A program made the translations under genes and the position numbers. The notes below the pieces were generated by a model. That model was given only the letters and a program-made list of their open reading frames with translations. It was not told where the DNA came from and ran no database searches. DNA of 43,769 bases from Selenomonadaceae bacterium (GTDB taxonomy: Bacteria; Bacillota; Negativicutes; Selenomonadales; Selenomonadaceae), in the NCBI GenBank assembly GCA_017553205.1, contig JAFZMV010000153.1, forward strand, positions 1-43,769, written 5' to 3'. Of this stretch, positions 9,068 to 18,089 are shown one piece after another; positions within the stretch are counted from its first letter, which is position 1; every line of letters begins with the position of its first letter.

Positions 9068-10753
9068 ATGAACTTACAGAAAAAAGCGGTTATCGGTTTT
9101 AACGCCTGTATAATCTTGGCGTGTGTTGTAATCGGAATTTTAGGTTACAAAAGTGCGGCGGGCGGTTTTGCAGTTTCCCTGCAATTAAAAGCCCAATCAA
9201 ATGTAAAATCTGTTGTCGAAATTTTGGACGGTAAATATCCCGGTGATTGGATTATAAAGGACAATCAGCTTTACAAGGGCGAAAACCTTATCAACGGAAA
9301 TGAGCATATTGTAGATTTTTTAAGCGAAGTTTGTGAAGGACACGTTACAATTTTTCAAAATGATACCCGTGTTTCAACGACGGTTAAAGGTGAAAGCGGA
9401 CAACGTTCTATAGGTACAAAGGCATCTGAAAAAATTATCGCGGAAGTTTTGACGGCAGGAAAATTTTATAAAGGTTCTGCGGAAGTTGTCGGAAAAAATT
9501 ATCAATGTGCATATTCACCGATTAAAGACAACGGCGGAAAAATTATCGGAATGATTTTTGTCGGACTGCCTGAGAGTTCTTTGGATCACATTCAAAATAA
9601 TTTAATTTTTTCAATCGTCGTGACTATCTTGGTAATAATCTTGGTGATGGGTTTCGTTTCTTGGAAATTTATCGGAAAAGCGTTGGAGCCTTTGACGTAT
9701 GTGATAAAAATCATGGAAGAAATTGCGGCGGGAAATTTAAGCGGAAAAAATTTAGCTGTCACCACTGATGACGAAATTGGGAATTTAGCAAAAAGTATAA
9801 ACGCCATGAAGAAAAATTTACATGGACTCATCAGCGGAGTTTCAAAAACTTCTGAAAGAGTCGCCGCCTCCAGTCAAGAATTATCTGCAAGTTCTTCTCA
9901 GACAGATGAAATTATTCAGCAGGTTGCTTATAATGCAAATGAAATGACTGAAGGTGCAATTAAACAAAGCAATACTGTAAACGATCTTCAAAAAACTGTT
10001 GACAATATGCGTGAAAAAATGCATGAACTTCATGCCAGTGCAAAAGAAATGGGAGAACTTGCAAAAGTCAGTCAAGAAAAAGCATTGGACGGAAAAGAAA
10101 AAGTTTCTTTCGCAATACAGCAGATTCAACAAATTGCAAAACAATCTCAAGCATCTGCGGAAGTCGTTGACAATCTCGGAAAACGTTCAAAAGAAATTGA
10201 AACTATTGTTGATACAATTTCTGCCATAGCGGAGCAGACAAATTTGCTTGCTTTAAATGCGGCGATTGAGGCGGCTCGTGCAGGTGAACATGGGAGAGGT
10301 TTTGCAGTTGTATCAGATGAAGTCAGAAAACTTGCCGAACAATCCGGACTTGCCGCAAAAAATATTTCTGAACTCATTCAAAGTATTTTAGATGATACGG
10401 ATTCTGCAATTAAATCAATGGAACTCGGACAGGCAGGAGTTAAAGAAGGTTCTGCATCGGTTGCGGCAACGGGTGAAGCATTTGCGGCGATTGAAACGCA
10501 AGTTGAAAATCTTACTGAAAATATTCAGCGTTCAGTTGCTTATATTGAGTCGGTGAACACTGCCAGCCACGAAATTTCTGACGCGATGGAAATTTTGCAG
10601 GAGATCAGCAAAAATTCAACAGAAGAAATTCACAGTGTTTCTGCCGCGACTGAAGAAGGTTCGACGGCAATCAGTGAAATGTCGGAGGCTTGCAATAAAC
10701 TTGCGGAACTTGCTCAAGACATGCAGAATGAAGTAAAAAAATTTAGAATGTGA
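9068..10753 (+). CDS. Methyl-accepting chemotaxis protein with single-Cache sensor
   Basis: A 561-residue transmembrane chemoreceptor. The order is TM1 (about 8-30); an extracytoplasmic single-Cache domain (about 32-175, ending in [20 protein letters not shown]); TM2 (about 177-199); HAMP (about 200-253); and a signalling coiled coil. The conserved hairpin tip [19 protein letters not shown] starts near residue 389 and is followed by [18 protein letters not shown]. It would signal through CheW/CheA to the flagellar motor. No C-terminal CheR-binding pentapeptide is seen; the protein ends KKFRM. Monocistronic, between a terminator and the promoter of the next gene. The ligand is unknown; Cache_3-type sensors often bind organic acids. 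Confidence 0.93.
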   Translation: MNLQKKAVIGFNACIILACVVIGILGYKSAAGGFAVSLQLKAQSNVKSVVEILDGKYPGDWIIKDNQLYKGENLINGNEHIVDFLSEVCEGHVTIFQNDTRVSTTVKGESGQRSIGTKASEKIIAEVLTAGKFYKGSAEVVGKNYQCAYSPIKDNGGKIIGMIFVGLPESSLDHIQNNLIFSIVVTILVIILVMGFVSWKFIGKALEPLTYVIKIMEEIAAGNLSGKNLAVTTDDEIGNLAKSINAMKKNLHGLISGVSKTSERVAASSQELSASSSQTDEIIQQVAYNANEMTEGAIKQSNTVNDLQKTVDNMREKMHELHASAKEMGELAKVSQEKALDGKEKVSFAIQQIQQIAKQSQASAEVVDNLGKRSKEIETIVDTISAIAEQTNLLALNAAIEAARAGEHGRGFAVVSDEVRKLAEQSGLAAKNISELIQSILDDTDSAIKSMELGQAGVKEGSASVAATGEAFAAIETQVENLTENIQRSVAYIESVNTASHEISDAMEILQEISKNSTEEIHSVSAATEEGSTAISEMSEACNKLAELAQDMQNEVKKFRM

Positions 10754-10780
10754 AAATTTGGTTGAAAATTTTTCTTATGC

Positions 10781-10809
10781 TTTTCAATTCCGTTTTAAAA
10801 GGGTATAAT
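10781..10809 (+). promoter_or_regulatory. Promoter of the ArsB/NhaD-type permease
   Basis: TATAAT at 10804-10809, with a weak -35 TTTTCA at 10781-10786 (17-base spacer), 50 bases before the start codon at 10859. The -10 is convincing, the -35 less so. Confidence 0.5.
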
Positions 10810-10858
10810 TCCAAAATTAAAAATTTTATTACCATTTGGAAGGAGTGCAGAAATTTTC

Positions 10859-12139
10859 ATGGATAATACGACGATAGCGGTAGCAATTTTTATAGCCGCT
10901 TACGCACTGATAATTTCTGAAAAAGTTCACAGAACGATAGTCGGAATTTTTGGTGCAATGCTGATGATTCTTGCGGGAATAATTTCACAAGAAACAGCAA
11001 TTCATCATATTGATTTTAACACGCTCGGACTTTTAATGGGCATGATGATAATTGTTAATATCACCAGCGAAACCGGGCTTTTTAATTTTCTTGCGATTTG
11101 GTCGGCAAAAAAAGTTAAAGCCCACCCCGCAAAACTTCTAATTGCTTTAAGTCTGTTGACTGCGGTTTGCTCGGCACTTTTGGACAATGTAACGACAGTT
11201 TTATTAACTGTTCCGATAACTTTCAACATTGCCGCACAGTTAAAAGTTGACGTGAAACCTTTTTTGATGGCACAAATTATCAGCTCAAATATCGGAGGTA
11301 CTGCAACTTTAGTTGGTGACCCGCCGAATATCATGATAGGCTCTTCAGTCGGATTAAATTTCATGGACTTTATTTTTAATTTGACTTTGCCCGCGATAAT
11401 AATTTTCGTTGTAACCGTCGCGATAATGTTGTTGCTGTACAAATCAAAACTTCACACGCAGGTTGAACTTCAAGATAAAGTCATGAGATTGGACGAAAAA
11501 AGCCAGATAACTGACTTCAAACTGCTGAGAAAATGCTTGTTCGTTTTGGGCGTAACAATGACGCTTTTCATACTACATGGAACTTTGCATTTGGAAACAG
11601 CAACGGCGGCACTTACGGGAGCGGGACTTTTGCTTTTGATAACTTACTCGCATAATGAGTCAATGATTGCAAAAGTTTTAAGCAAAATTGAATGGCTTGC
11701 AATATTTTTCTTCGCGGGACTTTTCGTTTTGGTCGGTGCGTTGGTTGAAACGGGAGTTATAAAAATGTTGGCGGCTGAGGCCATCGAAATTACAAACGGT
11801 TCAGTTAATGCAACTGCAATGATAATTCTTTGGATGAGTGCAATTGCCTCTGCGTTTATTGATAACATTCCGTTCGTTGCAACAATGATTCCGTTAATTA
11901 AAGACATGGGAGCAATGGGACTTACAAACTTGGAGCCGATGTGGTGGAGTTTGGCACTCGGTGCCTGTCTTGGAGGAAACGGAACTTTAATCGGGGCAAG
12001 TGCAAATGTTGTTGTTGCGTCAATGGCTGCTCAACGCGGAAAACCAATTTCGTTTATAAGTTTCATGAAAACAGCTTTCCCGCTGATGATTCTTTCAATA
12101 ATTATTTCAACGGCTTATGTTTATATTCGTTACCTGTAA
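10859..12139 (+). CDS. ArsB/NhaD-family (ion transporter superfamily) permease
   Basis: A 426-residue, roughly 11-helix secondary transporter. It shows the two inverted-repeat signature regions of the superfamily: LDNVTTVLLTVPITF (about 107-121) with GDPPNIMIGSS (about 152-162), and IDNIPFVATMIPLI (about 334-347) with GGNGTLIGASANVV (about 376-389). Members move anions (arsenite, sulfate, dicarboxylates) or exchange Na+/H+. No arsR, arsA or arsC is nearby, so arsenic resistance is not supported; an anion or Na+/H+ role is as likely. A strong ribosome site (GGAAGGAG) precedes the ATG. Monocistronic, ending at a bidirectional terminator. Confidence 0.85.
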   Translation: MDNTTIAVAIFIAAYALIISEKVHRTIVGIFGAMLMILAGIISQETAIHHIDFNTLGLLMGMMIIVNITSETGLFNFLAIWSAKKVKAHPAKLLIALSLLTAVCSALLDNVTTVLLTVPITFNIAAQLKVDVKPFLMAQIISSNIGGTATLVGDPPNIMIGSSVGLNFMDFIFNLTLPAIIIFVVTVAIMLLLYKSKLHTQVELQDKVMRLDEKSQITDFKLLRKCLFVLGVTMTLFILHGTLHLETATAALTGAGLLLLITYSHNESMIAKVLSKIEWLAIFFFAGLFVLVGALVETGVIKMLAAEAIEITNGSVNATAMIILWMSAIASAFIDNIPFVATMIPLIKDMGAMGLTNLEPMWWSLALGACLGGNGTLIGASANVVVASMAAQRGKPISFISFMKTAFPLMILSIIISTAYVYIRYL

Positions 12140-12176
12140 AAAAAATTTTGCAGTCTGACATAAAAAAAGAATACAA

Positions 12177-12216
12177 ATAAAAAAAGCTCTTCCAAATTTT
12201 TTGGAGGAGCTTTTTT
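12177..12216. terminator. Bidirectional intrinsic terminator between convergent genes
   Basis: GCTCTTCCAAA (12186-12196) pairs with TTTGGAGGAGC (12200-12210) with one G-T wobble, flanked by an A-run on the left and a T-run on the right. It can therefore end both the permease transcript and the PP2C-gene transcript. Confidence 0.88.
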
Positions 12217-12223
12217 GGTTGAT

Positions 12224-14332
12224 TTATTTTTTTGTTTCGTTGAGTCTGAAAGCCAACATTGTAATGTCATCTGATTGTTCAGCCTCTCCGACATGTTTCG
12301 CAACATCTGCACGGACAGATTTTAAAAGGTCTTTCAAAGGTTGTCTGCAGTCAACTTCATTCATGAAACTAAGAAGTTTTTCGGAAGTATATTCTTCGTG
12401 ATTTATATTCATTGCCTCATTTACTCCGTCGGTGTAAGTGAAAATTAAATCGCCGGGATCAAGATAAATTTCCTGCTGTTTAAAATTCATGCCGTCCATT
12501 CCGCCGAGTACAAAATTTTTCTTGACGTTCAAATATTCGCAACGATTTTCTTTCGCGTGATAAATTATCGGTGGATTGTGTCCGCCGTTGACATAAGTGA
12601 ATTTTCCTGTAGAAATTTCCAGCACTCCGAAAAATACTGTAACAAACATCATTTCATCATTTCCGCTGCAAAGTTGATCATTTGCACAAGAAATTACTGC
12701 AGAAAAATCATCAGGCTTGGTCGCAAAAGTTGCAAAGTTTTTCAGAACAGTTTTAGAAACGACCATGAACAATGATGCTGGAACACCTTTTCCAGAAACG
12801 TCAGCGATTGTTATAACCAAGTGATCTTCATCAAGCATATAAAAATCGTAAAAATCTCCGCCAACTTCTTTAGCCGCACTCATTCTGGCGTAAATTTCAA
12901 AATCTTTTCGATTGAAATCAAAATTACGCGGCAACATACTTTGTTGAATATCTTTTGCAACGTTTAATTCTGTGGCGATTCTTTCTTTTTCGGCAGTGAT
13001 TTTTTTCAAATCATTCATCTGTGTTTTAAGTTCGTCTGTCATCGCATTGAAACAAATTGCAAGATGTTCAATTTCGTTGCCTGTATTGACTTCAATTTTT
13101 TTATCAAGATTTCCGCTTGAAATTTCGCGTACTCCGTCGGATAAAATATGCAGAGGTCTTACAAGTTTATCAGATAAATTTCTTCCGATATAAGTCACGG
13201 CAAAAAGCAAAATCAAAACTCCGAACGCCATAGAAATCATTGTATAAAAAATATGGCGATTAAGTTTTGAGATATTTTCTATAGTCAAATTTTCTATAAT
13301 CGTGGCATTTTTTGCAACAGGCGCATTAACTTTTTCCTGCTCAAAAGCCGCCGCAAAAGTCCAATTCATATTTTCTACCGGTGCATACGCTATAAAATAA
13401 TTTTTTCCGTCAATTTCATCTTTTATTAAACCTTGCCCGCTGAATTTAAATTTTGACTCCGTACCAAATTCAAAATTATTCTTCGACGATAAAATAATTC
13501 TGTTTTGATCGTCAACCACAAAACAAAATCCGTCTTCGCCAAAATCAGCTTCCTGCACTATAGCATTTATACGTTCCAATGACGCTTGAGCACCGACAAC
13601 TCCCAAAATTTCTCCGCTCGCATCAGTAAACGGCACTGAACAAAATACACCTAATTTTTTGCTGAAAATAAATTGTCTTACTTTGCTAAAAACCATTTTA
13701 TTTTCTGCAACTGCCAACTTATACCAATCACTTGCTACCGCATCATAAATTACCGGTGAAGGTTTGAAAGTTTCGGGACTTTTTTTTCTGTCATCATCTG
13801 CGGAAATTATAAAATTATTTTTCGACGCAACAAATACCGAATCTATCATGGAATTAAATTCAGCATCGCGAATCAAAAAATCTTTTATGCTTGTATACAT
13901 AGCAATTTCATTCGCAAATTGAGTGCTGTTAAAATTTTCAGAGTGCTGAATATAAAAATTTATTTTGCCTGCCTGAATTTGCCCCGAATCGTCTAAACTT
14001 TGAGGAAGAAAATTTTCAGGGTGCAGATAAATGTCATGCATTTGAACGGCAATCATTTCAACATCATGTGCAAAATCATTCATTCTGTGTCGAATATCAA
14101 CAGCTTTATCAGCGGCAATTTCGATTAGTTCAGATTTTTTTTGTGCTTCCAAAATTTCCGAACTGTTTCTAGATGCCTGTTCACCGATATTTGAACTGAC
14201 TTCAATCGAGTCGGATTTTATATTTAACATTCCGTACAGAGCAATACCGCCGGTTATAAATAATGTTATCAAACTGCAAGACATAACAAGATACAAAACT
14301 TGTTTTCTTATTCCCATATTGCCGATTTTCAA
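12224..14332 (-). CDS. dCache-HAMP-PP2C (RsbU/SpoIIE-type) sensor protein phosphatase
   Basis: A 702-residue membrane sensor: TM1 (about 10-33), a large extracytoplasmic dCache-like domain (about 40-350), TM2 (about 360-382), HAMP (about 383-435), and a C-terminal PP2C/SpoIIE phosphatase with AAKEVGGDFYDFY (about 486-498), IADVSGKGVPASLFM (about 510-524) and SDDITMLAF near the end, which supply the metal-binding aspartates. Such enzymes dephosphorylate STAS-domain anti-anti-sigma factors in partner-switching pathways. No rsbV, rsbW or sigma-factor gene is nearby, so the target is unknown. The start is TTG at 14332, eight bases after AGGGGAGG; an ATG five codons downstream has poor spacing. 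Monocistronic. Confidence 0.92.
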   Translation of the reverse strand: MKIGNMGIRKQVLYLVMSCSLITLFITGGIALYGMLNIKSDSIEVSSNIGEQASRNSSEILEAQKKSELIEIAADKAVDIRHRMNDFAHDVEMIAVQMHDIYLHPENFLPQSLDDSGQIQAGKINFYIQHSENFNSTQFANEIAMYTSIKDFLIRDAEFNSMIDSVFVASKNNFIISADDDRKKSPETFKPSPVIYDAVASDWYKLAVAENKMVFSKVRQFIFSKKLGVFCSVPFTDASGEILGVVGAQASLERINAIVQEADFGEDGFCFVVDDQNRIILSSKNNFEFGTESKFKFSGQGLIKDEIDGKNYFIAYAPVENMNWTFAAAFEQEKVNAPVAKNATIIENLTIENISKLNRHIFYTMISMAFGVLILLFAVTYIGRNLSDKLVRPLHILSDGVREISSGNLDKKIEVNTGNEIEHLAICFNAMTDELKTQMNDLKKITAEKERIATELNVAKDIQQSMLPRNFDFNRKDFEIYARMSAAKEVGGDFYDFYMLDEDHLVITIADVSGKGVPASLFMVVSKTVLKNFATFATKPDDFSAVISCANDQLCSGNDEMMFVTVFFGVLEISTGKFTYVNGGHNPPIIYHAKENRCEYLNVKKNFVLGGMDGMNFKQQEIYLDPGDLIFTYTDGVNEAMNINHEEYTSEKLLSFMNEVDCRQPLKDLLKSVRADVAKHVGEAEQSDDITMLAFRLNETKK

Positions 14333-14434
14333 AGTTCACGCCTCCCCTTTACAATAATAGAAAAAGTTTACCCGCTTAAAATTTTTCTGTCAATGTTTTG
14401 TTGAAAACAACACGGGAGTTTCATAAATTACTTG

Positions 14435-14550
14435 TTGTGCCAGTCAAATAATTTTCTTGAATTATGTAGTAAAGCGGTTTTTAGAATTTTATCGTTCGAG
14501 GCAGTATCGAATTGGAAAACCGCATAGTTTCAAGATATTGGCTGGCACAA
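14435..14550. repeat. 116-base imperfect hairpin (structured RNA or MITE-like element)
   Basis: Outer arms TTGTGCCAG (14435-14443) and CTGGCACAA (14542-14550) are perfect complements. Moving inward, CTTGAA (14456-14461) pairs with TTCAAG (14529-14534), and GCGGTTTT (14474-14481) with AAAACCGC (14516-14523). The arms are co-linear with small internal loops and the apical loop is about 34 bases. It codes for nothing recognisable. It could be a small structured RNA, a miniature inverted-repeat element or a solo hairpin repeat. No clear target-site duplication flanks it. Confidence 0.6.
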
Positions 14551-14805
14551 AGGGATATCATATTGAGTTTGCTTTTAATTGAAAAAAGTTTCTGAAAAAC
14601 TCAACTTCAAAATTATTTGACAGATTATTTGACAATATATAAAATAGCACGGTACGTTTGGTACGACTAAAAAATATTTTTGTGTTGAAATAATTGATGC
14701 AGTGATAAATTTGCGGAGGACGTACAAAAAATTTAAAAGTCCTCTTAGTTGGTTCGTAAAAATTTTTTTCGGATATAGATTCATGGAATTTAATAATTTT
14801 TTTTA

Positions 14806-14834
14806 TTGCCCTTTGCAGTTTAAAAATTTTTAAT
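14806..14834 (+). promoter_or_regulatory. Possible promoter of rny
   Basis: TTGCCC (14806-14811), a 17-base spacer and TTTAAT (14829-14834), 54 bases before the rny start codon. Moderate match only, in very AT-rich sequence. Confidence 0.35.
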
Positions 14835-14887
14835 CTGCGTCAACCAATCTGCACAGCGTTAGTTTTTTTATTATTCAAAATGAGGGG

Positions 14888-16432
14888 GTGAAGAAAATAG
14901 TTGTTACCATTGCAGTTTTTGTAATTGCGGCGGTTCTCGGCTGTGTCGGAGGATATACTGCCAGGAAACAGACCGCCGAAAAACAAATCGGATCTGCTGA
15001 AGAAGAAGCTCGGAGAATTGTAGACGATGCACGGGAAAAAAGTCAGGCTGAAAAAAAAGCCGCTGTTCTTGAGGCAAAAGAAGAAATTCACCAAATGCGG
15101 CAAGAACTCGACAAGGATACAAAAGAACGCCGAAACGAATTATCCCGCCAAGAAAGACGCGTTGTTCAAAAAGAAGAAAATCTTGACAGAAAAATGGATT
15201 CTCTTGAAAAAAAAGAAGTCATGCTTTCAAAAAAGGAAACTCGGCTTAATGAGTCGCAAGCTCGTCTTGATGAAATGCAGGCAAGGGAAGATGCCGAACT
15301 GGAAAGAATCGCAGCACTTTCCAGAGAAGAGGCAAGAACTATTTTAATGAATGAAGTTGAGGAAGAATTAAAACGCGACAAGGCTGTAAAAATCAAAGAG
15401 TATGAGGCACAGATAAAAGACGAGGCTGACAAAAAAGCTCGGGACATTATCAGCATGGCAATTCAGAGATCTGCGGCGGATCATGTTGCTGAAACTACAG
15501 TTACTGTCGTAAATCTTCCAAGCGACGACATGAAAGGCAGAATTATCGGACGCGAAGGAAGAAATATTCGTACGCTGGAAATGCTCACGGGAATTGATTT
15601 AATAATCGACGACACACCCGAAGCAGTTCTTCTTTCCGGTTTTGATTCCGTACGCAGGGAAGTTGCCAGAGTTGCTCTTGAAAGATTGATTTCAGACGGC
15701 AGAATACATCCTGCACGAATTGAAGAAATGGTTGAAAAAGCCCAACGCGAAGTTGAAAGCCGAATGAAAGAAAACGGAGAACAGGCAACTTTTAAAGTCG
15801 GAGTGCATGGAATACATCCGGAACTTGTAAAACTTCTCGGACGTTTGAAATACCGCACAAGTTACGGACAAAATGTTTTGAATCACTCGATAGAAGTTGC
15901 GACGCTTGCGGGAATTATGGCAAGTGAACTCGGAGTTGACGTAAATCTTGCAAAACGTGCAGGACTTCTTCACGACATAGGAAAAGCCGTAGATCATGAA
16001 GTTGAAGGACCGCATGTCACAATCGGTGCAGACTTGGCGAAACGTTACCGCGAAAACAAAAATGTTGTAAACGCCATCGCCGCTCATCATGGCGACGTTG
16101 AACCTTTAACTGTTGAGGCGGTTTTGGTTGCGGCGGCTGATGCAGTTTCTGCGGCAAGACCCGGTGCACGTCGTGAAAGTCTTGAAATGTACTTGAAACG
16201 CTTGAAAATGCTTGAAGATATTGCTGAATCATTTGAAGGCGTTGAAAGATGTTTTGCAATTCAGGCAGGCAGAGAAGTTCGCGTTATGGTCAAGCCCGAC
16301 AAAGTTGACGACTTGGAGGCTGTTACTCTGGCTCATGAAATTGTCAAGAAAATTGAAAAGGATTTGGATTATCCCGGACAAGTCAAAGCTACAATTATTC
16401 GTGAAACAAGAGTTGTCGATTATGCAAAATAA
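14888..16432 (+). CDS. rny: Ribonuclease Y
   Basis: Membrane-anchored endoribonuclease that starts bulk mRNA decay in many Firmicutes. The 514 residues show the standard order: an N-terminal membrane helix (about 4-22, ending [10 protein letters not shown]), a long charged coiled coil (about 25-190), a KH domain ([15 protein letters not shown] near 217-231) and an HD domain ([10 protein letters not shown], then [12 protein letters not shown]) carrying the metal-binding His-Asp pair. The annotated GTG at 14888 touches the GAGGGGG ribosome site with no spacer, so the true start may be an atypical codon slightly downstream (ATA or ATT); the mature protein is affected by only a few residues. The YmdB-type gene lies two genes downstream, a common pairing. 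Confidence 0.96.
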   Translation: MKKIVVTIAVFVIAAVLGCVGGYTARKQTAEKQIGSAEEEARRIVDDAREKSQAEKKAAVLEAKEEIHQMRQELDKDTKERRNELSRQERRVVQKEENLDRKMDSLEKKEVMLSKKETRLNESQARLDEMQAREDAELERIAALSREEARTILMNEVEEELKRDKAVKIKEYEAQIKDEADKKARDIISMAIQRSAADHVAETTVTVVNLPSDDMKGRIIGREGRNIRTLEMLTGIDLIIDDTPEAVLLSGFDSVRREVARVALERLISDGRIHPARIEEMVEKAQREVESRMKENGEQATFKVGVHGIHPELVKLLGRLKYRTSYGQNVLNHSIEVATLAGIMASELGVDVNLAKRAGLLHDIGKAVDHEVEGPHVTIGADLAKRYRENKNVVNAIAAHHGDVEPLTVEAVLVAAADAVSAARPGARRESLEMYLKRLKMLEDIAESFEGVERCFAIQAGREVRVMVKPDKVDDLEAVTLAHEIVKKIEKDLDYPGQVKATIIRETRVVDYAK

Positions 16433-16444
16433 AAAAAATAATTG

Positions 16445-16474
16445 TTGACAGAATACAAACTTTTTTGATTTAAT
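16445..16474 (+). promoter_or_regulatory. Promoter between rny and the 173-residue protein gene
   Basis: TTGACA (16445-16450), an 18-base spacer and TTTAAT (16469-16474). Predicted transcription starts near 16481, just before the hairpin at 16493-16517. Confidence 0.6.
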
Positions 16475-16492
16475 AGAGAAAATTTTTGAAAG

Positions 16493-16522
16493 GCGAGGTT
16501 GTTTAAAATATCCTCGCTTTTT
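16493..16522 (+). terminator. Terminator-like hairpin: end of rny or leader attenuator
   Basis: GCGAGG (16493-16498) pairs with CCTCGC (16512-16517) across a 13-base loop, followed by TTTTT. It is downstream of the promoter at 16445-16474 but upstream of the gene at 16562. It may simply end rny transcripts, or act as an early terminator in the leader of the next gene. Confidence 0.6.
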
Positions 16523-16561
16523 AAAATTAGACTATAGAACTTTTATGGGGGGGTTCAAGGT

Positions 16562-17083
16562 ATGTTCGATTTTTTGAAGAGAGAAAAAAAACCGAATCCC
16601 GATGCTACACGGCTTTTGGCATCAATTTTAGTAGTTTATCCGACAATTCAATCGGTGACTTATGAATCTAAGGACGGTATGCTTGAGCTTTCCTTTGCCC
16701 TTAACGGAAAATTTTCTCACAATGATTTTGAGGACTTCTTAAAATACGTTGCAGAATCCGTAGAGGCTTATCATCATATTGAAAACTTGGGCGGAGCGAC
16801 GATTGAATTGAATGTTGAAGGAGTTTTCGGAACATATTTTTTAAATGTTCGGAGAGATATGGCAACTTTGACATGCGGAGAACTTTCGCTTTTAACGGAA
16901 CTTGCATCAAATTATTTCGGCGATAAACTTATTGAAGATTACGGCGGAATACCTGACGAAGATTATATGATAGCACAGGCTGATTTTCTTGAACAAAGTT
17001 TGAACAATACAAGACAACTCAGAGTTGACGGAAAACTTGTAGGAGTTCGCGAACAAGAAAGAGTTGTAGTTTATTCTCGGTGA
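16562..17083 (+). CDS. Uncharacterised 173-residue protein between rny and ymdB-like gene
   Basis: I do not recognise the family. The protein is soluble, with no signal peptide or membrane helix. It has a basic N-terminus (MFDFLKREKKPNPD), a central alpha/beta region (SKDGMLELSFALNG, then DFEDFLKYVAES), and a C-terminal stretch with acidic patches (EDYGGIPDEDY). The body looks like a compact single domain. AAGG and a G-run precede the ATG. It has its own promoter (16445-16474) with a hairpin in the leader, and a terminator-like hairpin follows at 17117-17158. Its place between RNase Y and the YmdB-like phosphodiesterase suggests a link to RNA metabolism, by position only. Codon use matches the neighbours, so it looks native. 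Confidence 0.75.
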   Translation: MFDFLKREKKPNPDATRLLASILVVYPTIQSVTYESKDGMLELSFALNGKFSHNDFEDFLKYVAESVEAYHHIENLGGATIELNVEGVFGTYFLNVRRDMATLTCGELSLLTELASNYFGDKLIEDYGGIPDEDYMIAQADFLEQSLNNTRQLRVDGKLVGVREQERVVVYSR

Positions 17084-17116
17084 ATTGAAAATTTTTTCGA
17101 TAAATATTTTTTTGAC

Positions 17117-17158
17117 ATTCAAGCCGACAAAATTTTTTTCGGCGTGAATTATTTTTTT
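17117..17158 (+). terminator. Intrinsic terminator-like hairpin after the 173-residue protein gene
   Basis: ATTCAAGCCGA (17117-17127) pairs with TCGGCGTGAAT (17139-17149) with one mismatch, then a T-run at 17152-17158. It ends 25 bases before the YmdB-like start, so some read-through may serve that gene. Confidence 0.65.
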
Positions 17159-17183
17159 GTTTTCAATTTGGAGGAAAATTTTT

Positions 17184-17963
17184 TTGAGAATTTTAATGAC
17201 CGGCGATGTTTTCGGGCGGACAGGTCGACGGGCTTTCGCAGAACACACCGCAAAATTAAAAAAAGAAAAAAATATTGATATGGTTGTCGTGAACGGAGAA
17301 AACGCGGCACATGGAAAAGGCTTAACTCTTCCTACTCTCAACGCACTTTACAGCGGCGGTGCTGACGTTGTAACGACAGGAAATCATATCTGGGACAAAA
17401 AAGATGTTCTGGCTTTTATAGATCAAGAACCTTTTTTACTTCGTCCCGCAAATTATCCCGCCAACACTCCCGGCAAAGGTTTTTGTATTTTTCCGTACAA
17501 AGCAAAAAATATCGGAGTGATAAATTTACAGGGCAGAGTTTTCATGAATTCTTTAGACTGTCCGTTTTCCTGTGCATCAGAAATTTTAAAAGAAATTCAG
17601 CGGGAATGTGATATTATTCTTGTAGATTTTCATGCTGAGGCTACGAGTGAAAAAATGGCTCTTGCTTATTTTCTTGACGGAAAAATTACTGCACTTGTCG
17701 GCACTCATACTCATGTACAAACCGCAGATGAAAAAATTCTTCCGAACGGTACGGCTTATATAACTGACTTGGGAATGACCGGACCAATTAACTCAATTAT
17801 CGGAGTTCAGCCCGATTCCGTTGTCGAGCAGTTCACCACCTGCATATTGAAAAAATTTGAACCTGCGGAAGGTGCATGCGTTTACTGCGGCTTGATAATC
17901 GAAGTTGATGACAAAACCAACCGTGCAGTAAAAGTTGAGCGAATTCAAATTACCGAAAAATAA
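17184..17963 (+). CDS. YmdB-family metallophosphoesterase (TIGR00282 type)
   Basis: A 259-residue calcineurin-like phosphodiesterase. The Bacillus subtilis member YmdB hydrolyses 2',3'- and 3',5'-cyclic nucleotides and affects RNase Y-linked decay and biofilm/motility choice. Metal ligands are visible: Asp8 in GDVFGR, Glu39-Asn40 in NGEN, Asn67-His68 in GNHIWD, then DFHAEATSEK near 149 and GTHTHVQ near 173-179. The start is TTG at 17184, nine bases after GGAGG; longer frames from 17157 lack a ribosome site and add non-conserved residues. Near rny, as in many Firmicutes. Confidence 0.92.
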   Translation: MRILMTGDVFGRTGRRAFAEHTAKLKKEKNIDMVVVNGENAAHGKGLTLPTLNALYSGGADVVTTGNHIWDKKDVLAFIDQEPFLLRPANYPANTPGKGFCIFPYKAKNIGVINLQGRVFMNSLDCPFSCASEILKEIQRECDIILVDFHAEATSEKMALAYFLDGKITALVGTHTHVQTADEKILPNGTAYITDLGMTGPINSIIGVQPDSVVEQFTTCILKKFEPAEGACVYCGLIIEVDDKTNRAVKVERIQITEK

Positions 17964-18008
17964 ACTTACAAGAAATGTTACAAGGATATTTCTATTCAAC
18001 AAAAAAGT

Positions 18009-18037
18009 GAAGGATTTCAGATAACTTTGCAGAATAC
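18009..18037 (+). promoter_or_regulatory. Candidate sigma-H promoter of spoVS
   Basis: GAAGGATTT (18009-18017), an 11-base spacer and GCAGAATAC (18029-18037) match the Bacillus sigma-H consensus RnAGGwwWW - 11/12 - RnnGAATww at every constrained position except the last. It lies 52 bases before the spoVS ATG. spoVS of Bacillus subtilis is sigma-H controlled. Whether this organism carries a sigma-H gene cannot be seen here. Confidence 0.6.
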
Positions 18038-18089
18038 ATAGGCGTTTAGCTTTAAAAAAATATAGTACTGTTTGAAAGGAGTACCGATT

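Larger units (their letters stand above)
14333..14887. other. 555-base gene-free region with long hairpin
   Basis: No credible coding sequence was found between the divergent PP2C and rny genes; the one 69-codon frame (14575-14784, minus) has no family resemblance and no ribosome site. The region holds the hairpin at 14435-14550, a smaller hairpin (GAGGAC 14716-14721 with GTCCTC 14739-14744) and a possible rny promoter. Confidence 0.7.

Noticed and set aside
10859-12139. Arsenic-resistance locus
   Set aside because: The permease is ArsB/NhaD-like, but no arsR, arsA or arsC is nearby and the superfamily has many substrates.
14435-14550. 6S RNA
   Set aside because: The hairpin is shorter than typical 6S RNA and lacks a clear large central bubble and promoter-terminator pair, so I did not assign that name.
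14575-14784. 69-codon minus-strand frame in the gap before rny
   Set aside because: No ribosome site, low-complexity Phe/Ile/Leu-rich sequence and no family resemblance; most likely chance in AT-rich DNA.
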